From positions 1 to 64,000 of the forward strand of contig NZ_AODD01000006.1 of assembly GCF_000525835.1 (NCBI RefSeq): a stretch of DNA of 64,000 nt, written 5' to 3'. The notes beneath the pieces are model-generated. The model did no database searches, was not told the origin of the DNA, and saw nothing but the letters and a program-made list of their open reading frames with translations. Shown one piece after another: positions 45,218 to 54,602 of this stretch (its first letter is position 1; every line of letters starts with the position of its first letter). Both the position numbers and the translations under genes were made by a program. Source of the stretch: Listeria grandensis FSL F6-0971 (GTDB taxonomy: Bacteria; Bacillota; Bacilli; Lactobacillales; Listeriaceae).

Positions 45218-45976
45218 ATGGAATATACGGTTCAAAAGCTAGGACAGCTTGCGGGAGTGAGCACGAGGACGCTGCGGTATTATGATGAAATTGGGATTCT
45301 GAAGCCAGCGAGAATTAATTCTTCAGGGTATCGGATTTACGGGCAAGTTGAGGTGGATCGATTGCAGCAAATCATGTTTTACCGTGAAATGAACGTCAGT
45401 TTGGAAAAAATCAAGGCGATTCTAGAACAGCCGGATTTTGACGAGGCGGAAGCACTTAGAAAACATCGCGTCGAACTGCTTGATAAACGAAAACAATTAG
45501 ACGAACTGATTCGCAATGTGGAGAAATCCATCGCGCATTCAGAAAGGAGAATGACAATGACTGATCAAGAAAAATTCGAAGGCTTCAAACAAAAAATGAT
45601 AGATGATAACGAAATAAAATATGGCACGGAAATTCGCGAGAAATATGGCGGGGAGACGGTCAATAAATCGAACGCGAAGCTAAAGGGCATGAGTGAGGCT
45701 GAGCTTGCGCGGGTCGATCAACTTGGTCAAACGATCTTAACAGACTTACAAGTGGCGTATGAAACGGGTGATCCAGCTGGTGAACTGGCACAAAACGTAG
45801 CGGCAATGCATAAAGAATGGCTGATGGCTTACTGGGATAGCTACAGCAAAGAAGCACATGCTGGACTTGCCCAAATGTACGTTGATGATGCACGATTTAC
45901 GGCTTATTACGACAAAGAAAAACCAGGATCGGCCGCTTTTTTACGCGATGCGATTGTCATTTTTACTAGTAAGTAG
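45218..45976 (+). CDS. MerR-family regulator with TipAS-like drug-binding domain
   Basis: A 252-residue regulator. Residues 1-70 form the MerR winged helix (VQKLGQLAGVSTRTLRYYDEIGIL), residues about 75-110 the dimer coiled coil, and about 115-252 a TipAS domain (helical, HKEWL, YVDDARFTAYYDK). The layout is that of Mta and TipA, which bind drugs and turn on efflux or their own gene. No efflux gene is adjacent. AAGGAGGCGAGAG precedes the ATG. Confidence 0.9.
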   Translation: MEYTVQKLGQLAGVSTRTLRYYDEIGILKPARINSSGYRIYGQVEVDRLQQIMFYREMNVSLEKIKAILEQPDFDEAEALRKHRVELLDKRKQLDELIRNVEKSIAHSERRMTMTDQEKFEGFKQKMIDDNEIKYGTEIREKYGGETVNKSNAKLKGMSEAELARVDQLGQTILTDLQVAYETGDPAGELAQNVAAMHKEWLMAYWDSYSKEAHAGLAQMYVDDARFTAYYDKEKPGSAAFLRDAIVIFTSK

Positions 45977-46000
45977 GCTGGAAAAACGATATAATGAAGA

Positions 46001-46035
46001 GAGCTTCCGAACATTGATGCGGAGGTTCTTTTTTA
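46001..46035 (+). terminator. Terminator after the MerR-type gene
   Basis: GAGCTTCCG pairs with CGGAGGTTC (with G-U pairs), followed by six T. Confidence 0.7.
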
Positions 46036-46053
46036 GTTTGGGAGGGATTTTTA

Positions 46054-46551
46054 ATGCTAGAAACAAAACGCCTAGTTTTCCGCGAATTGGATCAACTCGA
46101 TTTTGCGGATTTATGTGAGATATTGCAAGATGATGCGGTGATGACGGCTTATGAGGGCGCTTTTACGGATGAAGAAGTGCAGCGCTGGCTTGCGAAGCAG
46201 TTAGATAATTACGAACGGTGGGGCTTCGGTCTGTGGGCGGTAATCAAGAAAGATACTGGCGAATTTGTTGGACAAGTAGGTTTGACCATGCAACGTGTGG
46301 AGGCAGAGGAAGTGCTGGAAATCGGTTACCTTTTGAAAAGGAAGTTTTGGCAGCAAGGTTTTGCAACGGAAGCAGCATTCGGATGCAAGCAATATGCGCT
46401 AGAAACGCTAGGTGCAAAAACGGTGACTTGCACGATTCGAGACAAGAACATTGCCTCCCAAAAAGTCGCCGAACGGATTGGTATGACAAGACATAAGCGC
46501 TACGTGAAATATTATCGCGGCGTCGAGATGCCACATTACGTATATTATTAA
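46054..46551 (+). CDS. GNAT acetyltransferase
   Basis: A 165-residue RimL-type GNAT protein. TKRLVFRELDQLDFADL, FGLWAVIKKDTGEFVGQVGL, LEIGYLLKRKFWQQGFATEA (acetyl-CoA loop; shown in part) and NIASQKVAERIGM are family motifs. The substrate is unknown. GGGAGGGA precedes the ATG. Confidence 0.85.
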   Translation: MLETKRLVFRELDQLDFADLCEILQDDAVMTAYEGAFTDEEVQRWLAKQLDNYERWGFGLWAVIKKDTGEFVGQVGLTMQRVEAEEVLEIGYLLKRKFWQQGFATEAAFGCKQYALETLGAKTVTCTIRDKNIASQKVAERIGMTRHKRYVKYYRGVEMPHYVYY

Positions 46552-46617
46552 ATTTAAGTGGCGACATGTCTATAGATTTTTAGTACAATAGAAGTGGAGC
46601 ATAAAAAGGAGGAAAGC

Positions 46618-47598
46618 ATGAAAAAGTTTCTGTTTATAAGTATACTCTCACTACTTCTTGTTATCATGGCAGCATGCGGACCTAAAGATGTTACTTCTTC
46701 TGGAAGTGATAGTGAAACATCTAGCAAGCAAAAGGTGTCGAATCAGGCTACAGTTTTAACCGTGAAGGATATGTCGGGGAGAACGGTGAAATTCGCCAAG
46801 AAGCCAGAACGAATCATTACACTTACCAATTCTGATATGGGAATTGTTTATGCACTGGGCGGAACAGTGATTGGCCGTCAAACGATGGATGCAAGCGGTG
46901 TTGAGCCAAGTGCCGCGCTAAAAGCAACAGAAGTCGGCAATACTCATGACTTGAATTTAGAAAAAATTGCATCGCTCACGCCAGACGTCATTATCGCAAG
47001 TTCGGAACAAAATTTAAAAGACGTCCCCGCGCTGGAAGGGATTGGCGCGCAAGTCATATTAACAGGCGCCAACTCGATCGCTGATATCAAAAAACAAGAA
47101 GCGATTTTGGCGCAATTACTAGGGAAAGACGCGACGAATCTAGAGCAAGAGATCGATACGAAAGTCGCTGCAATAAATGAAAAACAAAAAGGAAAGGCAG
47201 TTCGCGCACTACTCATACTAGGCGCACCGGGCAGTAATTATGCGGCATTGCCGAATTCACTCAGCGGAGATATCCTCGAAAAAGCTGGCGGAATCAATGT
47301 TGCAAAGGATTTCAAAGGGGTCGAGAATTTCCCTCAATATGCATCACTTAATATTGAAAAAATCGTCGAATCAGACCCAGAGGTGATCTTTCTGATGATC
47401 CACGGTGGCGACGAAAAGGAAACCGAGCTTGCGTTCCAAAAAGAAATGAAGCAAAACGATGCATGGAATTCCACAACAGCTGTAAAAAATAACAATATCG
47501 TCGTGCTTCCGGCAGATCTTTTTGGTACAAACCCTGGTATCCGTATTACAAAAGCGCTTGATTACATGGCAAATGAACTGAATCAGGTTACAAAATAA
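46618..47598 (+). CDS. hupD: Haem/iron-binding lipoprotein HupD
   Basis: A 326-residue solute-binding lipoprotein. The signal ends in the lipobox IMAAC. The FecB-like fold shows in DMSGRTVKFAKKPERIITL, EVGNTHDLNLEKIASLTPDVII and VFLMIHGGDEKE. It is followed by a permease and ATPase in the order of the Listeria hupDGC haem uptake locus, and the same neighbours (rodA, arsC-like, gcvH) follow. AAAGGAGGAAAGC precedes the ATG. No clear Fur box was found before it. Haem as ligand is inferred from this synteny. Confidence 0.85.
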   Translation: MKKFLFISILSLLLVIMAACGPKDVTSSGSDSETSSKQKVSNQATVLTVKDMSGRTVKFAKKPERIITLTNSDMGIVYALGGTVIGRQTMDASGVEPSAALKATEVGNTHDLNLEKIASLTPDVIIASSEQNLKDVPALEGIGAQVILTGANSIADIKKQEAILAQLLGKDATNLEQEIDTKVAAINEKQKGKAVRALLILGAPGSNYAALPNSLSGDILEKAGGINVAKDFKGVENFPQYASLNIEKIVESDPEVIFLMIHGGDEKETELAFQKEMKQNDAWNSTTAVKNNNIVVLPADLFGTNPGIRITKALDYMANELNQVTK

Positions 47599-48593
47599 TG
47601 CATGATCCACGTAAAAAGAGAAGAATCATCACATTTATCGTTACGATTTTGCTACTCATCGTTGTTTTCTTTTATGGTTTGACAACAGGGTCGGTGAAAG
47701 TGAGCTATTCTGACGTATGGCAAACGCTGATGGGGCATGGCGACGACCTTTCTACACAACTCATTTGGAATCTGCGTTTACCACGAATGTTCATCGCGTT
47801 TCTCGTTGGAGCGGCACTGGCCATCGCTGGTTGCTTACTACAAGGTGTGATGCGCAACCCGCTCGCTGACCCAGGCGTTATCGGTGTTTCAGCAGGTGGT
47901 GGACTTGTCGCGATTATTTTGACCATCGTGTTGCCATCACTGAGCCAGTTCGTCCCACTTGGCGCTTTTATCGGCGCTTTTGGTACGGCGCTCCTTATCT
48001 ATTTAGTCGCTTGGGACAAAGGCGTTGCACCACTTCGTGTTATTTTATCTGGTGTCGCCATCAATGCCTTTATCGGTGCGATGACATCAGGAATCATGGT
48101 GCTTTATAGCAACCGCGTGCAAAGTATCATTTCGTGGATGACCGGAACGCTATCAGGAAAAAGCTGGTACCATCTGAATCTTATTTTGCCATATATGATT
48201 GTCGGTTTTGCGCTTAGTATCTTTGCGATTAGGTCATCAAACGTCCTCTTACTCGGGGATGACGCGGCGAAATTGCTCGGCTACTCCGTTGAGAAACACC
48301 GCTTTTTCATCATCATGCTAGCGGCTTTCCTAAGCGGTGTAGCTGTCAGCGTCGCAGGCTTAATTGGTTTCGTAGGGCTTGTTGTGCCGCATATTTTCCG
48401 ACTTATCATTGGTAATGACTATCGTTACCTGCTACCAATGTCAGCGATCGGGGGCGCTTTGCTCGTCGGATTTGCAGACACGGCCGCGCGTAGCTGGTTT
48501 GGCTCGATTGAATTACCAGTTGGCATCCTGCTCGCCATGATCGGCGCACCGTTCTTCCTATTTCTACTACAGAGAGGGAGGGTTGCCTCATGA
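47598..48593 (+). CDS. hupG: Haem ABC transporter permease HupG
   Basis: A 331-residue FecCD-type permease with about ten helices. Motifs are WNLRLPRMFIAFLVGAALAIAGCLLQ, NPLADPGVIGVSAGG, GLIGFVGLVVPHIFRLIIG and ELPVGILLAMIGAPFFLFLL (shown in part). Its ATG overlaps the hupD stop codon by one base, and hupC overlaps its end by 4 bases. A single permease probably acts as a homodimer. Confidence 0.9.
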   Translation: MHDPRKKRRIITFIVTILLLIVVFFYGLTTGSVKVSYSDVWQTLMGHGDDLSTQLIWNLRLPRMFIAFLVGAALAIAGCLLQGVMRNPLADPGVIGVSAGGGLVAIILTIVLPSLSQFVPLGAFIGAFGTALLIYLVAWDKGVAPLRVILSGVAINAFIGAMTSGIMVLYSNRVQSIISWMTGTLSGKSWYHLNLILPYMIVGFALSIFAIRSSNVLLLGDDAAKLLGYSVEKHRFFIIMLAAFLSGVAVSVAGLIGFVGLVVPHIFRLIIGNDYRYLLPMSAIGGALLVGFADTAARSWFGSIELPVGILLAMIGAPFFLFLLQRGRVAS

Positions 48594-49381
48594 CCGCGAT
48601 TACAGCACTGGAAAACGTCACCTTCATCCGCAAGCGTTCCTTCGAAATGAAGGGTTTACAACTCGAAATTCCAGAAGGCAAAATCACCACGATTATCGGG
48701 CCAAACGGTTCCGGAAAATCGACCATTCTGCGCCTCATCATGCGTCTTTTAGCTCCAAATGAAGGCAAAATTATGTTAAATGGCACAGATCTAAAAAATA
48801 TTAGCGCGAAAAATTTAGCACGCGAAATGACGATGCTATCTCAATCACCCGATGGACTTATTGATGTCGTGGTACGCGATCTTGTGAGCTACGGGCGGAT
48901 GCCTTACAAATCATGGCTTGGCACGATGGAAAAAGACGACGAACTCGCGGTAGATTGGGCGATGAAAGTTTGTAACCTAGAAGAGCTTGCATACCGCCCG
49001 CTACACACCTTATCTGGCGGCGAAAAGCAGCGAGCTTGGCTTGCCATGGCCTTGGCACAAAAAACGCCTATTCTGCTATTAGACGAGCCGACAACCTATC
49101 TTGATATCTCGCATCAACTAGAATTACTCGATCTGTTGAAGCAACTCAATCGCGATTTTGATATGTCGATTATTCTTGTTTTGCACGATTTAAATCAAGC
49201 CGCAGGATATAGCGACCACGTTATCGTATGCGAGGACGGAGAGATTCAGCGAACCGGAACACCGGAAGCCGTTTTCACGAAGGATTTACTGCGCGATATC
49301 TTCAAAATCGAAGCGGAGATCCATACGACGGAAAGAGGCTTACGCGTACTCCCAATCGCCTCGGCAAAATTTCATTCATGA
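48590..49381 (+). CDS. hupC: Haem ABC transporter ATPase HupC
   Basis: A 263-residue ATPase. Walker A GPNGSGKST lies near 36-44, then LSQSPDG, signature LSGGEKQR, Walker B ILLLDEPTTYLD and switch LHDLNQAAGYSDH. It powers HupG. It is the last gene of the operon and is followed by a strong terminator. Confidence 0.92.
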   Translation: MTAITALENVTFIRKRSFEMKGLQLEIPEGKITTIIGPNGSGKSTILRLIMRLLAPNEGKIMLNGTDLKNISAKNLAREMTMLSQSPDGLIDVVVRDLVSYGRMPYKSWLGTMEKDDELAVDWAMKVCNLEELAYRPLHTLSGGEKQRAWLAMALAQKTPILLLDEPTTYLDISHQLELLDLLKQLNRDFDMSIILVLHDLNQAAGYSDHVIVCEDGEIQRTGTPEAVFTKDLLRDIFKIEAEIHTTERGLRVLPIASAKFHS

Positions 49382-49413
49382 AGTTAAAGATATGTTAAAG
49401 ATTTCAATATTAT

Positions 49414-49463
49414 GGCTCTAGAAACCAAGACAGCATCCTGTTTTGTTCTCTAGAGCCGTTTTT
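49414..49463 (+). terminator. Terminator after hupC
   Basis: GGCTCTAGA pairs with TCTAGAGCC, with a second inner pairing (AGACAG/CTGTTTT), followed by TTTTT. Confidence 0.85.
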
Positions 49464-49560
49464 GACTACATTAGAATTTAGTGAGAAAGCTTCCTATCCA
49501 GTACAAAATTTTATATAATAAGAAGGTTGGCGTAAGGTAAATATTATTAGGAGGAAGTGC

Positions 49561-50205
49561 ATGAATAATAAAAGGGACGGCAGTACAAAGATAGATTATT
49601 CGATCATTATTCAACCTTCCGAATCAATGAAAAGCTTCTTGATTGTCGCCCTCACAAACTAATCTGGGATCATACTAAGAAAACACACATTCGGACATGC
49701 AAGAGCGATGTTATTTTTTTATGAAAATCAGTCTTATGGCCTTGGTTCCGATAGACCTTATTATGTTACAATCAGATTTAGGTACGTCGCTAGTGCTTAT
49801 TGCTATTATGATTGGCATAATGTTCACAGCGTTTACTGCTGCCGATTTTTGGTGGTATCAGATAGCCAGCCATTCCAATCCCAGAAAACGATAATGATTT
49901 TATTTTTACAATCATCGGTGAGGACTTCGGCTTTGTTGGTGCATGTCTCTTACTTGTGTTATACTTCTTATTAGTTTACCAAATTATCCGTGTCGCCTTG
50001 GATGTTGGGATGCCGTTTTATTCGTACATATGTACAGGCGTTGTGGCGATGATTTTTTTCACGTATTACAGAAATAGGTATGACGATTAGAATATTACCA
50101 AATTACGGGGATACCGCTACTATTTATTAGTTATGGTGGAAGTGCAATGGCGATCGGCCTTGTTTTATCCGCACGTTACAATGCACCAAAGGCAATGGAT
50201 CTATA
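49561..50205 (+). pseudogene. Decayed copy of the rodA/ftsW-type gene
   Basis: Pieces of this stretch match the intact rodA-like gene just downstream in order. They are IDYSII near the start, VPIDLIMLQSDLGTSLVLIAIM (VIPIGLIMLQPDLGTGLVFIAIM in the intact copy), NDFIFTIIGEDFGFVGA, LLVYQIIRVALDVGMPFYSYICTGVVAMIF, and ISYGGSAMAIGLVL (all shown in part). The frame shifts several times, stops occur and central segments are missing. Listeria has two tandem rodA-type genes at this place, as I recall, so this was probably the second. Unlike the single-base breaks elsewhere in the window, this decay is clearly real. Confidence 0.88.
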
Positions 50206-50259
50206 AATTTTTAAAAACTGTATGGGAAACAGTATTCCGTCCAGTAAGGAGCGTTAGGA

Positions 50260-51435
50260 ATGAATTCGCAAAATAAAATGTCTACGAGAATTGATTACGG
50301 TATTGTATTATCTCTTATGTTATTGTGTTTGATCAGCATGGTTTCGATCTATAGCGCACAGCTAACGAATGAGCAGTATACAGCCAACTTTGTCATGAAA
50401 CAAGCCGTTTGGTTCGTTGTTAGTGGCTTTGCTATTTTCGTTATTATGCAATTAGATTATGAAAAATTAACTAAATGGGCGTACTATTTTTATGGTGCGG
50501 GTCTTTTAATGTTGGTTTTTGTGTTGTTTTTCGGTAAAGAGGTGAACGGCGCGAAAAGTTGGATTATCATTCCGTTTTTAGGAAGCCTGCAACCATCTGA
50601 GGTCGTAAAAGTGATCTTAATTATCGTGCTTGCAAAAGTGATCTGGGACCATAATCGTAAATACACGATGCATACGGTTAAATATGATTTCTTGCTTCTT
50701 GTCAAAATGGGTATTATTACAGTTATCCCGATTGGTCTTATTATGCTACAACCCGATTTAGGAACTGGCCTTGTTTTTATCGCGATTATGTCGGGAATGA
50801 TTTTGGTTTCGGGGATCACTTGGAAGTTGATTGTGCCGATTTATGGATCGATTGTGGCGATTGGTGGGACTTTGCTATATCTTGTGCTCTATCATGAGAG
50901 CTGGCTTGTGAAGCTAGGCTTTAAACCGTATCAATTTGAGCGTATCCATACGTGGATTAATCCAGAATCTGATCCACAAGGTGGCGGCTATCAAGTGTTG
51001 CGCGCGATGACGGCGATTGGTTCGGGTCAGATTAGCGGGAATGGAGCAGGGTACAACGCGATTGCGATACCAGAAAACCATAATGACTTTATTTTTACGG
51101 TTATTGGTGGGGATTTTGGTTTTGTTGGCGCGAGTATTTTATTAGCGATTTATTTCTTGCTCATTTATCAAATTATTCGTGTGGCTCTAGATATCGGTAT
51201 TCCGTTCTATTCTTACATTTGTACAGGTGTGGTCATGATGATTATGTTCCACGTATTTGAAAATGTTGGGATGAATATTGGCTTACTGCCGATTACAGGA
51301 ATACCATTACCATTCATTAGCTACGGAGGAAGTGCACTCCTTGGGAATATGATGGCCATTGGTCTGGTTCTTGGGATTAGATATAATTATCAGAAATCGA
51401 TGTTTACAGTCAAGGAAGAGAAGCTCGCAGAATAA
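50260..51435 (+). CDS. rodA: SEDS peptidoglycan glycosyltransferase, RodA/FtsW type
   Basis: A 391-residue membrane protein with ten helices that polymerises glycan strands from lipid II during elongation (RodA) or division (FtsW). SEDS motifs are GAKSWIIIPFLGSLQPSEVVK, LIMLQPDLGTGLVF with the catalytic Asp, PENHNDFIFTVIGGDFGFVG, and PITGIPLPFISYGGSALLGNM (all shown in part). Position in the Listeria rodA locus favours RodA. Start ATG 50260 has AAGGAGCG upstream. A terminator follows. Confidence 0.9.
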   Translation: MNSQNKMSTRIDYGIVLSLMLLCLISMVSIYSAQLTNEQYTANFVMKQAVWFVVSGFAIFVIMQLDYEKLTKWAYYFYGAGLLMLVFVLFFGKEVNGAKSWIIIPFLGSLQPSEVVKVILIIVLAKVIWDHNRKYTMHTVKYDFLLLVKMGIITVIPIGLIMLQPDLGTGLVFIAIMSGMILVSGITWKLIVPIYGSIVAIGGTLLYLVLYHESWLVKLGFKPYQFERIHTWINPESDPQGGGYQVLRAMTAIGSGQISGNGAGYNAIAIPENHNDFIFTVIGGDFGFVGASILLAIYFLLIYQIIRVALDIGIPFYSYICTGVVMMIMFHVFENVGMNIGLLPITGIPLPFISYGGSALLGNMMAIGLVLGIRYNYQKSMFTVKEEKLAE

Positions 51436-51437
51436 GA

Positions 51438-51480
51438 GGTGGATTACCCTGTCGGTTTGGTGGTCGGGTAATCTTTTTTT
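51438..51480 (+). terminator. Terminator after rodA
   Basis: GGATTACCC pairs with GGGTAATC, followed by seven T. Confidence 0.82.
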
Positions 51481-51564
51481 GCTTTTTTTAGGGAACTATT
51501 TGTGATTACATTCGAAATCCATTATGATAGAGGTAGATTACAATTTGGGAGGGGAATAACAAAG

Positions 51565-51918
51565 ATGATAACTTTTTACTGGTATCCAAAATGTTCGACC
51601 TGCAAGAAGGCAAAACAGTGGCTAGATGACAACCAAGTGGCTTATAATCAAGTAGACATGATTGAAACACCACCGAAGAAAGAGGAATTGCAGAAGTGGT
51701 TTGAAAATAGTGAACTAGGAATTCGTCGTTTCTTTAATACGAGCGGCATTAAATACCGTGAATTGGGCTTAAAAGACAAAGTAGAGCATATGACAGAGGA
51801 TGAAGCGTTTACATTGCTTGCAACTGATGGTAAACTAATTAAGAGACCAATTGTTACGGACGGTAAAAAAGTGACGCTTGGCTTCAAAGAAAGCGAATTT
51901 GTAGCAAACTGGAAGTAA
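51565..51918 (+). CDS. ArsC/Spx-family protein
   Basis: A 117-residue thioredoxin-fold protein of the ArsC/Spx family. The redox pair C10-S-T-C13 lies in [11 protein letters not shown], followed by [16 protein letters not shown] and [15 protein letters not shown]. It resembles the YusI subgroup rather than Spx itself, and an arsenate-reductase role is not supported by any ars gene nearby. The ATG at 51565 follows GGGAGGGG. It lies 28 bases before gcvH. Confidence 0.85.
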   Translation: MITFYWYPKCSTCKKAKQWLDDNQVAYNQVDMIETPPKKEELQKWFENSELGIRRFFNTSGIKYRELGLKDKVEHMTEDEAFTLLATDGKLIKRPIVTDGKKVTLGFKESEFVANWK

Positions 51919-51946
51919 ATACGGACTTGAAGGGGGATTTATTAAA

Positions 51947-52324
51947 ATGAGTTTACCAAAGGATTTACGTTATTCAGAAGAGCACGAATGGGTGAAAGAT
52001 GACGCGGGAAATTTCGTTATCGGGATTACAGATTTTGCGCAAGATCAATTAGGTGATATTGTTTTTGTTGAATTACCAGAAATTGGTGACACGATTACGC
52101 AAGGTGATTCTATTGGAAGTATTGAATCTGTAAAAACAGTGTCTGATTTTTATGCGCCAATCACAGGGAAAGTCGTTGCGATCAATGAAGTGCTTGAAGA
52201 TGAGCCTGAACTACTTAACTCAGCGCCTTATGAGGCTGGTTGGTTATTGAAAGTGGAAGATGTAGACGCAGCGCAAGTTGCAGCCTTACTTTCTGCAGAC
52301 GACTATGAAAAAACATTAGATTGA
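51947..52324 (+). CDS. gcvH: Glycine cleavage system H protein
   Basis: A 125-residue lipoyl carrier of the glycine cleavage system, in Bacillota also a relay for lipoate transfer. The lipoyl Lys63 lies in [14 protein letters not shown]. The N-terminus has YSEEHEWVK and the C-terminus LLKVE. gcvP and gcvT are not here, which fits a separate lipoate-relay role. AAGGGGG precedes the ATG and a terminator follows. Confidence 0.95.
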   Translation: MSLPKDLRYSEEHEWVKDDAGNFVIGITDFAQDQLGDIVFVELPEIGDTITQGDSIGSIESVKTVSDFYAPITGKVVAINEVLEDEPELLNSAPYEAGWLLKVEDVDAAQVAALLSADDYEKTLD

Positions 52325-52336
52325 TACGTTACATAG

Positions 52337-52373
52337 AAAACCCTCTCGCGTGATGCGGTAGGGTTTTCTTTCT
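52337..52373 (+). terminator. Terminator after gcvH
   Basis: AAAACCCT pairs with AGGGTTTT (inner GC/GC pairing), followed by CTTTCTTT. Confidence 0.78.
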
Positions 52374-52405
52374 TTAAAGCATGGATACAGAGGGGAGGCT
52401 AAACA

Positions 52406-52714
52406 GTGGTAGACATTTGGAATAAGCAACAACTCATGGCGCAGTTAGATAATCGCGCGGATTTCGCAGTATATTTTTTCACGCCGATGTGTTTAGGCTG
52501 TCAACAAGCGATGAAGTTGGTAGACCTTGCGGGAGCCGCCTTGCCGGATCTTGCTATTGGCAAAATGGATTTGAATTACGTACCAGAACTCGCGGAGAAA
52601 TGGGCAATTACGAACGTGCCAGTCTTATTGACTTTTAAGGATGGTGAATGGATTTCGACGAGCTATAGGTTAGGAAATATGATTGAGGTGTATGATTTTT
52701 TGAAGGCGTTGTGA
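52406..52714 (+). CDS. Thioredoxin-like protein (YtpP-type)
   Basis: A 102-residue thioredoxin-fold protein. The active-site pair is C29-L-G-C32, in place of the usual C-G-P-C, and the cis-Pro is in ITNVPVLLTF. It starts with GTG after GAGGGGAGG. It lies between gcvH and the CDF gene as in Listeria. Its partner is unknown. Confidence 0.85.
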   Translation: MVDIWNKQQLMAQLDNRADFAVYFFTPMCLGCQQAMKLVDLAGAALPDLAIGKMDLNYVPELAEKWAITNVPVLLTFKDGEWISTSYRLGNMIEVYDFLKAL

Positions 52715-52864
52715 GATTTATTTTTATTTCAAAAACAGGAAGTAAACGAAGATTAAATGTTTCCTTCACCCAAAAAAGTTTCGCTTCCGATATAGATGTG
52801 TACCTTGCAAAAAAGGTTTCTATAGACCCACATGAAGACGGTGTGGTACTATACTTGAGATACT

Positions 52865-52903
52865 TCATCGGCGCCTATGAATGCTCTTTCTTAGGCGCGA
52901 TGA
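52865..52903 (+). promoter_or_regulatory. Strong hairpin in the leader of the CDF gene
   Basis: TCATCG and CGCCTA pair with TAGGCG and CGATGA, a 12-bp stem with one bulged G, ending about 15 bases before the ribosome site of the CDF gene. No T-run follows, so it is not a plain terminator. It could be a regulatory leader structure or end the upstream transcript weakly. Confidence 0.45.
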
Positions 52904-52929
52904 TATTTATAGTATAGCGGGGGTTTATG

Positions 52930-53802
52930 ATGAGCAATTCTAATTTAACTATTCTTTCGGTAATAAGTAATTTTGTTATCGTGGTTTTGAAGTTTATCGT
53001 TGGATTTTTGACGGGGTCTGTTGCGGTTATTTCGGAGGCTGTCCATTCATCGATGGACTTGTTTGCGTCTGTGATTACCTTCTTCTCGATTCGTATTTCA
53101 AGTCAGCCGGCAGATACGGACCATCCTTATGGGCATGGGAAAGCGGAAAACATTGCTGGAACGATTGAAACTTTACTTATTTTTGTGGCGGGGATTTGGA
53201 TTATTTTTGAATCAATGAATAAGTTTTTCAATCCGCATGAGATTCGTTTTCCTGCTCTCGGTATCGCGGTGATGCTTTTTGGGGCTGCGGTGAATATTAT
53301 TGTTTCAAAAATCATCAAAAAGGCGGCGGATAAGGAAAATTCGGTGGCGATGAAGTCGAATGCGCTTCATTTGTACACGGATGTGTTTACGTCGCTAGGC
53401 ATTGCGTTTAGTTTGTTACTTGTTCATTTGACCGGCTGGTTGTGGCTAGATCCTGTCATTGCGATTTTAACGGCGTTTTATATTATGTATGAGGCTTGGA
53501 AGTTGTTGAAAGAGTCGTTCCCACCATTGATGGACAAGCGTTTGTCGCCAAGCGAAGAAGAGGAAATTAAGCGTATTATCCTGACGTATCAGGACGATTT
53601 TATTGAATTTCATGATTTCCGTTCTCGTCGTGCTGGCGCGGAGGAATATATTGATTTCCATTTGGTCGTGGCGAATGATTTGACCATTGAGCAGGGACAC
53701 TCGTTGTGTGATGCTATTGAGAAGGAAATCTACGAATTTTATGCTAAAGCGCAGGTGCTCATTCATTTAGAACCGGAAGAAGAGCGGGTTTTGACGAAGT
53801 AA
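52930..53802 (+). CDS. Cation diffusion facilitator (CDF) family efflux protein
   Basis: A 290-residue metal efflux protein with six helices and a C-terminal cytoplasmic domain (about 205-290). Metal-site residues appear as HSSMDL in helix 2 and HLYTDVFTS in helix 5 (H-x-x-x-D), with DHPYGHGKAEN between. The metal (Mn, Zn or Fe) cannot be fixed from these motifs. ATGs at 52927 and 52930 follow CGGGGG, and the second is better spaced. Confidence 0.9.
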   Translation: MSNSNLTILSVISNFVIVVLKFIVGFLTGSVAVISEAVHSSMDLFASVITFFSIRISSQPADTDHPYGHGKAENIAGTIETLLIFVAGIWIIFESMNKFFNPHEIRFPALGIAVMLFGAAVNIIVSKIIKKAADKENSVAMKSNALHLYTDVFTSLGIAFSLLLVHLTGWLWLDPVIAILTAFYIMYEAWKLLKESFPPLMDKRLSPSEEEEIKRIILTYQDDFIEFHDFRSRRAGAEEYIDFHLVVANDLTIEQGHSLCDAIEKEIYEFYAKAQVLIHLEPEEERVLTK

Positions 53803-53900
53803 ATCGGGCGTTCTTAGTTTAGAAATGTACCTTGAAGTCTCTTGTGATACAATAAATATAGGCGATAAAGATGACGCGCCGAACGACAGAAGGGATTGAT

Positions 53901-54602
53901 ATGATGACATCCATTTTAATTGCAGACGATGATAAGGAAATTGTTGATTTGGTCAAACTATACCTTCAAAATGAGGGATACACGATTCATAGTGCGTACG
54001 ATGGCGCCCAGGTGTGGGAAATGGTACAAAAAGAGCAGCTGGATCTCGTTGTGTTAGATATTATGATGCCGAAGATGGATGGCTTGGAAGTGTGTCGCTT
54101 GATGCGTCAAGAAGGTATCGCGACGCCAATTTTGATGCTGAGTGCGAAGGCCGAAGATAACGATAAAATTATGGGGCTCTTGACTGGTGCTGATGACTAC
54201 ATGGTAAAGCCGTTTAATCCACTGGAACTGTCGGTGCGTGTGAAGGCGATTTTGCGACGCGTGCAGATGATGAAGCAGGGGAGCCTTGGAAATAAGCCGA
54301 GTAATGAGCTCATCCTAGGACCGATTGTGATCGATCGTGAGCTACACACAGTGATGGTGAATGAGAAAGAGTTGCATTTAACGACATCAGAATTTGATAT
54401 CTTATTTTTGCTTGCGCATGAACCAGGTCGTGTTTTTAGTTCCGAGTTGATTTTTGAGCGGATTTGGCAAGAAAAAGCGCTTGGTGCGAGTAAAACGGTG
54501 ATGGTGCACATCAGTAATTTGCGCGATAAATTGAAGGATGCGATGGATGGGGAAAATGTGATCAAAACCATCTGGGGAGTAGGTTATAAAATTGAAGTTT
54601 AA
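53901..54602 (+). CDS. cesR: OmpR-family response regulator, CesR-like
   Basis: A 233-residue regulator. The receiver domain (1-120) has the acidic pocket DDDKE, the phospho-acceptor Asp53 in VVLDIMMPKMDG, and Lys in VKPFNP. The C-terminal winged helix (about 135-233) has LTTSEFDILFLLA and KTVMVHISNLRDKL. With the kinase that follows and the rodA-gcvH-met context it matches Listeria CesRK, which responds to cell-wall stress and beta-lactams. That identity rests on synteny. AGAAGGGA precedes the start. Confidence 0.85.
   Translation: MMTSILIADDDKEIVDLVKLYLQNEGYTIHSAYDGAQVWEMVQKEQLDLVVLDIMMPKMDGLEVCRLMRQEGIATPILMLSAKAEDNDKIMGLLTGADDYMVKPFNPLELSVRVKAILRRVQMMKQGSLGNKPSNELILGPIVIDRELHTVMVNEKELHLTTSEFDILFLLAHEPGRVFSSELIFERIWQEKALGASKTVMVHISNLRDKLKDAMDGENVIKTIWGVGYKIEV

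Noticed and set aside
49697..49894. Short open frames that could be small membrane proteins
   Set aside because: They are pieces of the decayed rodA copy, shown by their order and similarity to the intact gene downstream.
52711..52917. A 68-codon frame starting GTG inside the end of the thioredoxin-like gene
   Set aside because: It has no ribosome site, resembles no family, and its end is the hairpin in the CDF leader. It is more likely leader sequence than a gene.
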